Shown here: piece after piece, positions 9,172 through 17,881 of the stretch
How the letters are laid out: each line of letters begins with the position of its first letter
How positions within the stretch are numbered: the stretch's first letter is position 1
Assembly (NCBI GenBank): GCA_965226965.1
Contig: OZ245715.1
Location: 3,162,001-3,226,000 of the forward strand
Length of the DNA: 64,000 bases
Direction: 5' to 3'
DNA from: Endoryza foliicola
Lineage (GTDB): Bacteria; Bacteroidota; Bacteroidia; Chitinophagales; Chitinophagaceae
Translations under genes and position numbers: made by a program
Notes under the pieces: model-generated
What the model was told of the DNA's origin: nothing
Databases searched by the model: none
Seen by the model: the letters and a program-made list of their open reading frames with translations, nothing else

Positions 9172-10113
9172 ATGGATATATCGGTAATTGTTCCCGTATT
9201 TAATGAAGAAGAATCGCTGCCTGAATTGGCAGATTGGATCGATCGTGTGTTGAAAGCAGAAAATTTGTCCTACGAAGTGATCATGATCGATGATGGCAGT
9301 ACCGACGAGTCGTGGGAGGTTATCGAAAAACTGTCTTCAAAATACGCTGAAGTAAAAGGGATCAAATTTCAACGTAATTATGGGAAATCGGCAGCCTTGA
9401 ACGAAGGTTTCAAAGCCTGTATTGGAGAAGTGGTGGTAACAATGGATGCTGACCTGCAAGATAGTCCGGATGAAATTCCTGGACTGAGGAGTATGCTTTT
9501 AGATAATAAACTCGATCTAGTTAGTGGTTGGAAGAAAAGAAGACACGACCCCCTTGAAAAGCGCATTCCCTCTAAGTTTTTTAACTGGGTAACTTCAAAA
9601 ATTTCAAAAATTCCGTTGCACGATTTCAACTGCGGATTAAAAATCTATAGATCAAAGGTTGTAAAGAGCATTGAAGTATATGGTGAGATGCACCGTTACA
9701 TTCCATTGATTGCTAAATGGTCGGGGTTCAGAAAAATTGGAGAGAAAGTAGTTGAACACAAAGCTCGTAAGTACGGCTATTCGAAATTTGGATGGGAACG
9801 ATACATTAATGGATTTTTGGATCTAGGCACCATCACCTTTCTCGGAAAATTCGGCAAGAAGCCTATGCAGTTTTTTGGCTTTTGGGGAACCTTGTTTTTC
9901 CTGATTGGCTTTGGGATTTTCGCATACCTAACAATATCCAAATTTTTGTTTGACGCTACCGGATTAACTCAACGACCCTTATTCTTCTTTGCTATCATGA
10001 TCATGATCATAGGCTCACAATGGTTTCTTGCAGGTTTTATTGGTGAGTTGGTGGCGCGAAATGCATCAGGCAGAAACCAGTACTTAGTTGAAAAGAAATG
10101 TAATTTGTCCTAA
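9172..10113 (+). CDS. Family 2 glycosyltransferase, DPM1/GtrB-like, membrane anchored
   Basis: The 313-residue protein has a GT-A domain: ISVIVPVFNEEESLPEL at the start, IDDGSTDES, QRNYGKSAALNEGF, and the metal-binding DADLQD motif. Two C-terminal helices (about 233-255 and 268-292) anchor it in the inner membrane. This arrangement is typical of polyprenyl-phosphate sugar transferases (GtrB, dolichol-phosphate mannose synthase type) that move a sugar from a nucleotide donor to undecaprenyl phosphate. It lies between DUF4199 and a GT4 gene in the heptose operon. The donor sugar cannot be read from the sequence. Confidence 0.88.
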   Translation: MDISVIVPVFNEEESLPELADWIDRVLKAENLSYEVIMIDDGSTDESWEVIEKLSSKYAEVKGIKFQRNYGKSAALNEGFKACIGEVVVTMDADLQDSPDEIPGLRSMLLDNKLDLVSGWKKRRHDPLEKRIPSKFFNWVTSKISKIPLHDFNCGLKIYRSKVVKSIEVYGEMHRYIPLIAKWSGFRKIGEKVVEHKARKYGYSKFGWERYINGFLDLGTITFLGKFGKKPMQFFGFWGTLFFLIGFGIFAYLTISKFLFDATGLTQRPLFFFAIMIMIIGSQWFLAGFIGELVARNASGRNQYLVEKKCNLS

Positions 10114-10136
10114 TAAAATTCAGTCCAGTTTTCCTT

Positions 10137-11291
10137 TTGAAAAAAGTCATTATCATAGGTCCGGCGCATCCGTTACGAGGCGGTTTGGCGAGTTTTGATC
10201 AGCGGCTCTGTTTAGAGTTTCAGAATGCCGGCTATGATGCTACCATCTATTCATTTTCTCTGCAATACCCTGATTTTTTATTTCCAGGGACAACTCAATA
10301 TTCTTCAGACCCAGCCCCCACTGATATCAAAATTGTAACTGCAATTAATTCAATCAATCCTTTTAATTGGATTAAAGTAGGATTGGAATTGAAGAAACTA
10401 AAACCAGATTTGGTTGTGGTGCGATTCTGGCTACCGTTGATGGGGCCTGCACTTGGATCTATTTTGCGATTATTGAAATGGAACAAGCACAGTAAAATTG
10501 TTGCAATAACCGATAACATTATTCCGCACGAAAAGCGGCCCGGCGATCGTCCTTTTACTCGCTACTTTCTAAGATCTTGTGATGGATTCGTTACTATGAG
10601 CACCAAGGTATTGAATGACCTCCGAAGCTTCGAGAAAAACAAACCGGCGCAGGAAGTGAAACATCCACTTTACGATAATTTTGGAGAAGCGTTTTTGAAA
10701 TCTACTGCAAAGAACCATTTGGGTATCGATGTAAATCAGCCTATTGTCCTGTTCTTTGGATTTATAAGAAAATACAAAGGTCTTGATCTGCTCTTGGATG
10801 CAATTTCACTTTTGAAACAAAAAGGGCAATTGAATTTCAAGCTCTTGATTGCCGGGGAATACTATGAAGAGTCTGCATTCTATTTAAATAAAATTAAAGA
10901 TCTCGGTATTGAAGAGGATGTTATTCAACGAACTGAGTTTATACCAGATAGTGAGGTACGGTATTACTTAAGTGCGGCAGATTTAGTTGTTCAACCCTAC
11001 AGAAATGCCACTCAAAGCGGAGTAACTCCCCTAGCCTATCACTTTGAAAAACCCATGATTGTAACCAATGTTGGTGGACTCCCATCTCTAGTTCCACACA
11101 ATAAAGTGGGATTGGTTTGTGAACCCAATGCGGAGAACATTGCTGACGCTATCATTCGCTATTTTGAATTAGGCGAAGAGTTTTTTTTGCCGCATCTTCG
11201 TGAAGAAAAATCGAAATATTCTTGGTCGCAGTTAATGAACACCTTAACCACGATCGTTCCTGATAAAACCATTCGAAATGATGTATCGTAG
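10137..11291 (+). CDS. Family 4 glycosyltransferase
   Basis: The 384-residue protein begins with KKVIIIGPAHPLRGGLASF, the N-terminal nucleotide-fold strand of GT-B enzymes. It continues with the C-terminal GT4 half: PIVLFFGFIRKYKGLDLLLDAI, LLIAGEYYE, and the donor-binding region VVQPYRNATQSGVTPLAYHFEKPMI, where an E/S-rich motif is replaced by QSGV. The start is TTG at 10137, since no ATG fits the beginning of the first strand. The end overlaps the HddA start by 14 nt, so translation is probably coupled. Given the downstream genes it may transfer heptose from GDP-heptose, but other sugars are equally possible. Confidence 0.87.
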   Translation: MKKVIIIGPAHPLRGGLASFDQRLCLEFQNAGYDATIYSFSLQYPDFLFPGTTQYSSDPAPTDIKIVTAINSINPFNWIKVGLELKKLKPDLVVVRFWLPLMGPALGSILRLLKWNKHSKIVAITDNIIPHEKRPGDRPFTRYFLRSCDGFVTMSTKVLNDLRSFEKNKPAQEVKHPLYDNFGEAFLKSTAKNHLGIDVNQPIVLFFGFIRKYKGLDLLLDAISLLKQKGQLNFKLLIAGEYYEESAFYLNKIKDLGIEEDVIQRTEFIPDSEVRYYLSAADLVVQPYRNATQSGVTPLAYHFEKPMIVTNVGGLPSLVPHNKVGLVCEPNAENIADAIIRYFELGEEFFLPHLREEKSKYSWSQLMNTLTTIVPDKTIRNDVS

Positions 11292-12300
11292 TAAAGCACC
11301 TTTACGAATAGGCTTGGCCGGTGGCGGCACCGATGTAAGTCCGTACAGTGATTTATATGGAGGTGCGATCCTTAATGCTACCGTATCGCTCTATGCCTAT
11401 GCCAATATAGAACCCCTCAAAGAGAATGCTATCATTCTTCAAACGCTCGACCGTAAAGAAGAAGAAAGATACGAGTGGAACTCATCCCTCCCCATTAATG
11501 GGAAACTCGACTTATTAAAAGGAGTTTACAATCGCATTCAAAAAGAATATGGAATGCCTCTCACGGGCTTTAGATTGTCTACATATGTTGATGCCCCGGC
11601 TGGAAGTGGTCTTGGAACATCTTCTACATTAGTTGTGGCCATTATTGGCGCGTTTGTTGAAATGCTTCGACTTCCATTAGGCGAATACGATATTGCTCAT
11701 TTAGCTTATGAAATTGAAAGAAAAGATCTTTCAATGGCCGGAGGAAAGCAAGATCAGTACGCTGCTACATTTGGTGGTGTTAATTTCATGGAATTTCTTG
11801 CAGGCGACAAAGTAATCGTAAACCCACTAAGAATCAAACAACACTATTTGTTTGAATTGGAGAATAATTTAGTGTTGTATTATACTGCAACAAGCAGAGA
11901 ATCAGCTAAAATTATTGAAAAACAAAGTGCAAATGTGGTAGAGAAAAAAGAGAAGTCAATTGAAGCAATGCATCAACTCAAAAGTCAGGCGCAAATGATG
12001 AAAGAGGCTTTGCTGAAAGGACGTATTCATGAAATCGGTGAAATCTTAGACTTCGGTTTTCAACAAAAACGCAAAATGGCTGAAGGTATTTCCAATTCAC
12101 TGATCGATGAAATTTATGAAACTGCAAAGCGAAATGGTGCTACCGGTGGAAAAATATCCGGTGCCGGAGGTGGTGGCTTTATGACTTTCTACTGCCCTGA
12201 TAATACAAAATACGCTGTGATGGAAGCCTTAAATCAATTCGGTGGGTACGTAAAACATTATCAATTTGTAGATCACGGGCTTACAAGTTGGACTATTTAA
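11278..12300 (+). CDS. hddA: D-glycero-D-manno-heptose 7-phosphate kinase (GHMP family)
   Basis: The 340-residue protein is a GHMP kinase. It starts RSKAPLRIGLAGGGTDVSPYSDL, has the ATP loop APAGSGLGTSST (about 102-113) and a C-terminal KISGAGGGGFMTFY motif. GHMP kinases that open with LAGGGTD and lie beside gmhA, hddC and gmhB are HddA enzymes. These phosphorylate D-glycero-D-manno-heptose 7-phosphate at C1 in the alpha form for the GDP route. An ATG at 11278 and a second at 11281 are both possible starts. The assignment rests on motifs plus the complete pathway around it. An L-fucose/heptose kinase of related type is the alternative. Confidence 0.9.
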   Translation: MMYRSKAPLRIGLAGGGTDVSPYSDLYGGAILNATVSLYAYANIEPLKENAIILQTLDRKEEERYEWNSSLPINGKLDLLKGVYNRIQKEYGMPLTGFRLSTYVDAPAGSGLGTSSTLVVAIIGAFVEMLRLPLGEYDIAHLAYEIERKDLSMAGGKQDQYAATFGGVNFMEFLAGDKVIVNPLRIKQHYLFELENNLVLYYTATSRESAKIIEKQSANVVEKKEKSIEAMHQLKSQAQMMKEALLKGRIHEIGEILDFGFQQKRKMAEGISNSLIDEIYETAKRNGATGGKISGAGGGGFMTFYCPDNTKYAVMEALNQFGGYVKHYQFVDHGLTSWTI

Positions 12301-12325
12301 TTAACTCATAATCATAATATAAGAG

Positions 12326-12913
12326 ATGGCTACTTCAATTAAAAATATAATTCAAGCTTCCATTGACGTGAAGCAACAGATTCTCCAGAATAGTGAATTG
12401 TTGAGCATTACCCAACAGGTTGCTGATCTGATGGTTGCCGCACTAAAAAAAGGAAACCGTATCTATTTTTGTGGTAACGGTGGCAGTGCCGCCGACGCAC
12501 AACATTTGGCTGCTGAATTCAGCGGCAGGTTTTATACAGACAGAGATGCCTTACCAGCAGAAGCCCTTCATTGCAATACGTCGTATTTAACAGCAGTGGC
12601 GAATGACTATAGTTATGATGTGGTATATGCTCGCCTAATTAAAGGCATCGGTACTCCCGGCGACTTTCTAGTGGGCTTGTCTACATCAGGAAATTCTAAA
12701 AACATCCTCCAAGCCTTCGATGTAGCCAAAGCCAAAGGCATTACTACTGTTGGTTTTACAGGAGCTACCGGCGGTAAAATGAAAGACAATAGTGATTTTC
12801 TGATCAATGTACCATCTACTGATACACCCCGTATTCAGGAAAGTCATATCATGTTAGGCCATATTATTTGCCAGTTGGTTGAAGAGCAGTACTTCAAAAC
12901 AACTCAATCGTAG
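12326..12913 (+). CDS. gmhA: D-sedoheptulose 7-phosphate isomerase
   Basis: This 195-residue SIS-domain enzyme converts D-sedoheptulose 7-phosphate to D-glycero-D-manno-heptose 7-phosphate, the first step of nucleotide-heptose synthesis. The signature FCGNGGSAADAQHLAAEFSGRF is present at about residues 50-71, followed by GLSTSGNSKNILQAF (phosphate binding) and the C-terminal QESHIMLGHIICQLVE with the metal-binding/catalytic His region. The length is normal for GmhA. It is 25 nt after hddA and 1 nt before hddC in the same operon. Confidence 0.95.
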   Translation: MATSIKNIIQASIDVKQQILQNSELLSITQQVADLMVAALKKGNRIYFCGNGGSAADAQHLAAEFSGRFYTDRDALPAEALHCNTSYLTAVANDYSYDVVYARLIKGIGTPGDFLVGLSTSGNSKNILQAFDVAKAKGITTVGFTGATGGKMKDNSDFLINVPSTDTPRIQESHIMLGHIICQLVEEQYFKTTQS

Positions 12914-12914
12914 T

Positions 12915-13616
12915 ATGAAAATTACAGAAGCAATTGTATTGGCCGGTGGTTTAGGTACTCGATTGAGATCGGCCGTACCCGACCTGCCTAAATGCATGGC
13001 TCCTGTAGCAGGAAAGCCATTTCTGTGGTATGTGATCAACTATTACCAAAAACAGGGAATCAGTCGATTTATCTTCTCGCTGGGATATAAACATGAAATA
13101 ATAACCAAATATTTAGAAAATGAATTCCCGCTGCTTAATTATTCGGTAGTAATTGAAGATCAGCCTTTGGGCACAGGAGGTGCCATTCAATTGGCAGCGA
13201 AAGCGGCTTATACTAACGATGTACTAGTACTGAATGGTGATACGCTTTTTCAAATTGATTTGGCTGAAATTGCAGCATTGCACGAAAAAGCAAATGCCGA
13301 TGCTACGCTGTCGTTAAAGCCTATGAAGGATTTTGATAGATATGGAGCGGTATCGATTGATGGAAACTTTCGAATAATAGCATTCAAGGAAAAGCAATAT
13401 TATGAGGAAGGCTTGATCAATGGTGGGGTGTACTTAATCAATGTCCCCCGCTTATTAGAGCAAGCCCTACCCGAGAAGTTCTCTTTTGAAAAGGAGTACT
13501 ATGAAGCATTCTATAAAGTGTTGAACTTTACCGGAGCCATCCAAAACGGTTATTTTATTGACATTGGAATTCCGTCCGATTTCGAAAAAGCACAAATTGA
13601 ACTACCATATCTATGA
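12915..13616 (+). CDS. hddC: D-glycero-D-manno-heptose 1-phosphate guanylyltransferase
   Basis: The 233-residue nucleotidyltransferase begins MKITEAIVLAGGLGTRLRS, the nucleotide-binding loop of the sugar-phosphate nucleotidyltransferase family, and has VLNGDTLFQID for metal binding. In this gene set it should transfer GMP to heptose 1-phosphate to give GDP-heptose. I chose the ATG at 12915 because the upstream in-frame codons lie inside gmhA; the stop of gmhA is at 12911-12913. The stop of hddC overlaps the start of gmhB by 4 nt. The nucleotide (GTP rather than ATP or UTP) is inferred from the neighbours. Confidence 0.9.
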   Translation: MKITEAIVLAGGLGTRLRSAVPDLPKCMAPVAGKPFLWYVINYYQKQGISRFIFSLGYKHEIITKYLENEFPLLNYSVVIEDQPLGTGGAIQLAAKAAYTNDVLVLNGDTLFQIDLAEIAALHEKANADATLSLKPMKDFDRYGAVSIDGNFRIIAFKEKQYYEEGLINGGVYLINVPRLLEQALPEKFSFEKEYYEAFYKVLNFTGAIQNGYFIDIGIPSDFEKAQIELPYL

Positions 13617-14170
13617 GTAAACCCCTACCTGCAATCGATGATCAATGGACGCTTTTTTTGGATAGAGACGGAGTGATCAACGTAGATAATATTCATGGTT
13701 ATATTATGAATTGGGAAGAATTTAAGTTCTATCCCGGTGTTTTAGAAGCGATTAAATTGCTTTCTAAACTATTTCCTAGAATCGTGCTAGTTACCAACCA
13801 ACGTGGGGTTGGCCGTGGTTTAATGCCCGAATCGGAGTTGCTTAGGATTCATAGTAATATGAAAAGTACTATGGAAGAAGCCGGTGGCCGCATGGATTTA
13901 ATGCTTTATTGCAAAGGAACAGAAAATAGTGACCCTTGCAGAAAACCCAACCCGGGCATGGCTTTCAAGGCAAAAGAGCAGTTCCCTGAAATCGATTTTT
14001 CGAAATCAATCATGGTTGGAAATACAAAAGGAGACATGGAATTTGCTCGAAACATCGGTGCTTTTTCAGTGTACATTCACAACCGTGAAGACAAAGTTCC
14101 AAAAGACGAAACCGTTGATTACAGGGCTGATTCTTTACTCGATTTAGCAAAAGCTTTAGAATCTCGTTAA
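13613..14170 (+). CDS. gmhB: D-glycero-D-manno-heptose 1,7-bisphosphate 7-phosphatase (HAD-IIIA)
   Basis: The 185-residue HAD phosphatase has the nucleophile motif FLDRDGVINVD, the second motif VTNQRGVGRG, and motif III/IV KPNPGMAFKAKEQ ... MVGNTKGDMEFA. It should remove the 7-phosphate from heptose bisphosphate. The region that in E. coli GmhB carries a Zn-binding Cys/His cluster before RKPxPGM is reduced here to YCKGTENSDPCRKP, with only two cysteines and no His. The zinc site is therefore probably absent or altered. The gene starts at ATG 13613 overlapping hddC (ATGA), and it is the last gene of the operon. Confidence 0.9.
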   Translation: MSKPLPAIDDQWTLFLDRDGVINVDNIHGYIMNWEEFKFYPGVLEAIKLLSKLFPRIVLVTNQRGVGRGLMPESELLRIHSNMKSTMEEAGGRMDLMLYCKGTENSDPCRKPNPGMAFKAKEQFPEIDFSKSIMVGNTKGDMEFARNIGAFSVYIHNREDKVPKDETVDYRADSLLDLAKALESR

Positions 14171-14209
14171 AATTTTAGACCTGTAGCACCGTTTCTTGAA
14201 ATAACAAGA

Positions 14210-14217
14210 TAGTTTTG
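14210..14217 (+). promoter_or_regulatory. -7 element for the secreted protein gene at 14240
   Basis: TAGTTTTG fits TAnnTTTG exactly and lies 22 nt before the ATG. The -33 element is poor (TTTC/CTTG around 14192-14198), so this is a moderate call. Confidence 0.45.
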
Positions 14218-14239
14218 TACCACCAATCATCCTTAAAAC

Positions 14240-15286
14240 ATGAAGTTGACACGTCTTTTAGCTATCCTATTAATATTCGTTGGTACGGCGCAAGCCCAAC
14301 CTTCTAAACTTTCGTCAGCAGATAAAACGCTGCTTACTGCCTATGACGATTCGTTGAAGTTGCTTTCTCAAAAAATGGTATTCAGTGAGAATCCTGCAGA
14401 GCGGTTTAGAGCCGACAGCTCATTTGTGAGAGTGCTAATGCGTGCTTTAAAAACGCCGTATTCTTATTATTTCCCTTTTGATTCAATGAACGTTGCAAAA
14501 TTGTATTCGCCTGATAGTGCTTTTAGAATTTTTACTTGGCAATTGAAAAAAGACGAGTATGTGCTGATCCAAAAAGGCGTCATTCAAATGAATACCAAAG
14601 ACGGCGCATTGGTTCGTCATCCGTTGTTCGACTATTCAATGTACACGCCAAGGCCCCTGGATTCTGTGCGGACGGCGAAAAATTGGATAGGAGCTATTTA
14701 TTACAAGGCAGTGGTTAAAGAACATAAAGGTAAAAAGTACTACACGCTTCTTGGATTTGACGACTTCACCGTAAACAGCAATAAAAAATGGATGGAAGTC
14801 ATGCATTTTGACGAAACAGGCCAACCTGTTTTTGGAGGTCCTTTCATTTCCTTCAAAGAGGATTCTATTAAGAAACCTACTCAGTTTAGATACTCCGTTG
14901 AATATAAAAAAGAGGCTAAAACATATTTTAATTACGATCCTGACCTAGACCTGATTATTGTTGATCATCTTATTTCAGAATCGGATGAACCTGAAAAAAA
15001 ATTCACCTATGTTCCCGATGGCGATTACGAAGCATTTAAATGGAAAGAAGGTCAGTGGGTGCACGTTGATAAGATCTTTAATCAGAAATTGAAAGATGGG
15101 GAGTTCCCACAAGAAAGCTTGCTTTATGATGAAAATGGGAATGCCGACGAGTCGAAGCTAGAGGAGCATAGTAACAAAAACACAAATAAGAAAGGAACTA
15201 CGAATCCGCAGCCGGTTAAAAAAACAACTCCTACTCCCGCCCCGGTTCCACCTAAGAAAAAGACAGGTGGCGGTGCTCAAAAATAA
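14240..15286 (+). CDS. Secreted protein of unknown function
   Basis: I do not recognise a named domain in this 348-residue protein. A Sec signal peptide is clear (MKLTRLLAILLIFVGTAQAQ, cleavage after AQA). The mature part is rich in aromatic and charged residues (SYYFPFDSMNVAKLYSPDS, YKAVVKEHKGKKYYTLLGFDD) and looks like a beta-rich globular domain. The C-terminal 45 residues are a low-complexity Lys/Thr/Pro tail (KNTNKKGTTNPQPVKKTTP...) with no helix. It follows the heptose operon but probably has its own promoter at 14210. It may be a Bacteroidota-specific periplasmic protein; no function is proposed. Confidence 0.75.
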   Translation: MKLTRLLAILLIFVGTAQAQPSKLSSADKTLLTAYDDSLKLLSQKMVFSENPAERFRADSSFVRVLMRALKTPYSYYFPFDSMNVAKLYSPDSAFRIFTWQLKKDEYVLIQKGVIQMNTKDGALVRHPLFDYSMYTPRPLDSVRTAKNWIGAIYYKAVVKEHKGKKYYTLLGFDDFTVNSNKKWMEVMHFDETGQPVFGGPFISFKEDSIKKPTQFRYSVEYKKEAKTYFNYDPDLDLIIVDHLISESDEPEKKFTYVPDGDYEAFKWKEGQWVHVDKIFNQKLKDGEFPQESLLYDENGNADESKLEEHSNKNTNKKGTTNPQPVKKTTPTPAPVPPKKKTGGGAQK

Positions 15287-15317
15287 AAAATGCCAGAATA
15301 TTCGTACTATTCTGGCA
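15285..15317 (-). terminator. Intrinsic terminator for lepA
   Basis: A 10-bp perfect stem TGCCAGAATA/TATTCTGGCA (15291-15300, 15308-15317) is followed on the minus strand by a run of six T. The T run is absent on the plus side, so the hairpin faces lepA, although it may also end the convergent plus gene. Confidence 0.75.
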
Positions 15318-15440
15318 AAATAAGCAAGTAGTGATGGCTTGAAGGCGGCTTTCGCCGCAAATGGTAGTAGCCTCAAAATCAATTTTCACTGTAAGTAAGA
15401 CAACGCATCTCTTAGAAACGATGCATCATGTCCTAGTTTT

Positions 15441-17234
15441 TTAATCATCCAATTTCAAAACGGCCAAGAATGCTTCTTGAGGAACTTCTACCGTTCCAAT
15501 CTGACGCATTCTCTTTTTACCTTCCTTCTGCTTCTCTAATAATTTACGCTTACGGCTAATATCACCACCATAACATTTCGCGGTAACATCTTTGCGCATC
15601 GCACTAATGTTTTCTCTAGCCAGTACTTTCGCTCCAACTGCTGCCTGTATCGCAATTTGGAATTGTTGGCGCGGTAATAACTCCTTCAGTTTCTCGCAAA
15701 GTTTTCTACCAAAGTCTTGTGCACGACTTCTGTGAATCAACGCACTCAACGCATCTACTTTTTCACTATTCAACAAAATATCCATCTTCACAATATCTGC
15801 CTCGCGGTACCCAATTGGATGGTAGTCGAATGAGGCGTATCCGCGTGTCTGGCTTTTCAACTTATCGTAGAAATCGAAAACGATTTCCGTTAAGGGCATT
15901 TCAAAAATCAGTTCTACACGAGTAGCAGTTAAATAGCTCTGATTGATCAAAATACCTCTTTTCCCCAAACAAAGGGTCATGATGTTTCCGATATAATCAG
16001 GCTTTGTAATGATCTGTGCTCTGATAAAAGGCTCTTCAATTCGGTTCATATTGGTAGGTTCCAACATTTCACTCGGATTGTTCACGATTACCTTTTCATC
16101 TTTTGTATTGTAAGCAATAAAACTCACGTTCGGAACCGTAGTAATTACGGTTTGATTGAATTCACGCTCCAATCGTTCTTGGATGATCTCCATGTGAAGA
16201 AGTCCTAAGAATCCGCATCGGAAACCAAATCCTAATGCTTGGGAGGTCTCTAATTCATAAGTAAGAGAAGCGTCGTTCAACTGCAGTTTATCCATGCAAT
16301 CTCTTAATTCTTCAAAATCTTCCGTTACAACAGGATAAATACCGGCAAATACCATTGGTTTCACTTCCTCGAATCCTTTAATCGCTTCAGGATTTTCGTT
16401 TGTTTTCAAGGTAATGGTATCACCTACTTTTACTTCTTTAGCATTTTTTATACCGGTAATGATATAGCCAACATCTCCGCATCCAACTTCTTTCTTCTCG
16501 GTCATCTTCAGCTTCAAAATGCCAATTTCATCCGCTTCATATTCCTGGCCTGTAGAAACAAACTTTACGATATCGCCTTTTTTGATTTTTCCATTCAGAA
16601 TGCGGTAATAAACAATGATGCCTCGGAAAGAGTTGAAAACACTATCAAAGATCAACGCTTGTAAAGGTGCATCAGGATTCCCTTCAGGAGCTGGAATTCG
16701 AGCTACAATTGCTTCCAAAATGGCTTCTACACCCAATCCTGTTCTACCACTAGCATGCAAAATATCTTCGCGCTTGCAACCAATTAGATCTACAATTTGA
16801 TCTTCAACTTCTTCAATCATGGCCCCATCCATGTCAATTTTATTGATCACCGGAATAATTTCCAGATCATTATCAATTGCCAGATAAAGGTTTGAGATCG
16901 TTTGAGCTTGGATCCCTTGAGTTGCATCTACCAACAATAAAGCTCCTTCACAAGCGGCCAGGGCACGGCTAACTTCATAACTAAAGTCAACGTGACCAGG
17001 AGTATCAATCAAGTTTAGAATGTATTCCTGACCATCCTTGTGTTTATAATTAATTTGGATTGCGTGGCTTTTAATAGTGATCCCTTTTTCCCGTTCAAGA
17101 TCCATGTCATCCAACACTTGATCCATCATATCACGATCACTAATGGTATTGGTCACTTGTAACAGTCTATCGGCCAAGGTAGATTTACCGTGGTCAATAT
17201 GGGCGATAATGCAAAAATTCCGGATTTGCTTCAT
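15441..17234 (-). CDS. lepA: Elongation factor 4 (LepA), ribosomal back-translocase GTPase
   Basis: The 597-residue protein is a complete LepA. The G1 loop AHIDHGKST is at residues 11-19, followed by DTPGH and NKID. The EF-G-like domains II and III follow, then a C-terminal LepA-specific domain ending in KRKLLEKQKEGKKRMRQIGTVEVPQEAFLAVL. EF4 binds stalled ribosomes and can move them back one codon. An in-frame GTG exists at 17249. I chose ATG 17234 because a good promoter (-7 at 17263-17270) would place the transcript start almost on the GTG. The 597-residue length is the family norm. Confidence 0.96.
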   Translation of the reverse strand: MKQIRNFCIIAHIDHGKSTLADRLLQVTNTISDRDMMDQVLDDMDLEREKGITIKSHAIQINYKHKDGQEYILNLIDTPGHVDFSYEVSRALAACEGALLLVDATQGIQAQTISNLYLAIDNDLEIIPVINKIDMDGAMIEEVEDQIVDLIGCKREDILHASGRTGLGVEAILEAIVARIPAPEGNPDAPLQALIFDSVFNSFRGIIVYYRILNGKIKKGDIVKFVSTGQEYEADEIGILKLKMTEKKEVGCGDVGYIITGIKNAKEVKVGDTITLKTNENPEAIKGFEEVKPMVFAGIYPVVTEDFEELRDCMDKLQLNDASLTYELETSQALGFGFRCGFLGLLHMEIIQERLEREFNQTVITTVPNVSFIAYNTKDEKVIVNNPSEMLEPTNMNRIEEPFIRAQIITKPDYIGNIMTLCLGKRGILINQSYLTATRVELIFEMPLTEIVFDFYDKLKSQTRGYASFDYHPIGYREADIVKMDILLNSEKVDALSALIHRSRAQDFGRKLCEKLKELLPRQQFQIAIQAAVGAKVLARENISAMRKDVTAKCYGGDISRKRKLLEKQKEGKKRMRQIGTVEVPQEAFLAVLKLDD

Positions 17235-17262
17235 GTGTAAATGCTCCACTTTAATTGGACTG

Positions 17263-17293
17263 CAAAGCTAGTACATTTTAGGCGTATCTGAAA
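17263..17293 (-). promoter_or_regulatory. lepA promoter
   Basis: On the minus strand TTTC (17290-17293), 19 nt, then TAGCTTTG (17263-17270) and GCAGTCC. This matches the Bacteroidota -33/-7 promoter with one mismatch in -33. It lies about 30 nt before the ATG. Confidence 0.65.
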
Positions 17294-17340
17294 GGATTGT
17301 TTATAACCACAATGTTCTGATTATCAATTTTCTACAACAA

Positions 17341-17376
17341 AATAAAAAGCGCCTATTTGGAAATAGACGCTTTTAT
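17341..17376 (-). terminator. Terminator of the CBS-domain gene
   Basis: A 14-bp stem (17345-17358 and 17361-17374) has a two-base apex. One position is a C/A mismatch on the plus strand but a U-G wobble on the minus strand, so it folds better as minus-strand RNA, downstream of the CBS gene. Confidence 0.65.
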
Positions 17377-17398
17377 GAACTTGGTTAGTAAGACAGGC

Positions 17399-17803
17399 CT
17401 AGTCAAAAACTTCTTCTCTACTATGAATAACCTGTCTTAGAAGGTCATTAATCGTAATCACCCCCTGAAATAGTTGATCATCAAAAACAAGCAAGTACCT
17501 AACTTTCCTAGTATTGAGAATGTTCATACACTGCTCAACGGTTGTAGTTAATTCTACCATTGGCAAGTCAGTGGTCATAACCTCTACTACAGCTGTTTGG
17601 TCACTCGATTTGCCCTTTAGTATTACGTTTCTACTATAATCTCGCTCGCAAAAAATGCCTTTGAAACCGGAATCATCCATTACAACTAAATAGCTCAAAT
17701 TCACTGAATTCATCAGCTGAAGAGCATCCAGCACTTTTACATCAGGCTTCACAGTAAGAAAACTTTTTTCTTTCTGTTGTAATACATCTTTTGCTGTTCT
17801 CAT
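17399..17803 (-). CDS. Stand-alone CBS-domain protein
   Basis: The 134-residue protein is a tandem CBS pair: the first about residues 8-65 (FLTVKPDVKVLDALQLMNSVNLSYLVVMD) and the second about 72-130 (VMTTDLPMVELTTTVEQCMNIL...YLLVFDDQLFQGVITINDLLRQVI). Such small two-CBS proteins usually bind adenine nucleotides and act as sensors for a partner. No catalytic domain or partner gene is attached here, and the divergent neighbour is a GNAT acetyltransferase. The target is unknown. Confidence 0.88.
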   Translation of the reverse strand: MRTAKDVLQQKEKSFLTVKPDVKVLDALQLMNSVNLSYLVVMDDSGFKGIFCERDYSRNVILKGKSSDQTAVVEVMTTDLPMVELTTTVEQCMNILNTRKVRYLLVFDDQLFQGVITINDLLRQVIHSREEVFD

Positions 17804-17881
17804 ATTATTGTTTTTTGCTACCCTAAATTCGTTCTAAATACGCGGTAAAAAGCTGATCTTTGTCATAATAATTTGTGAAGA

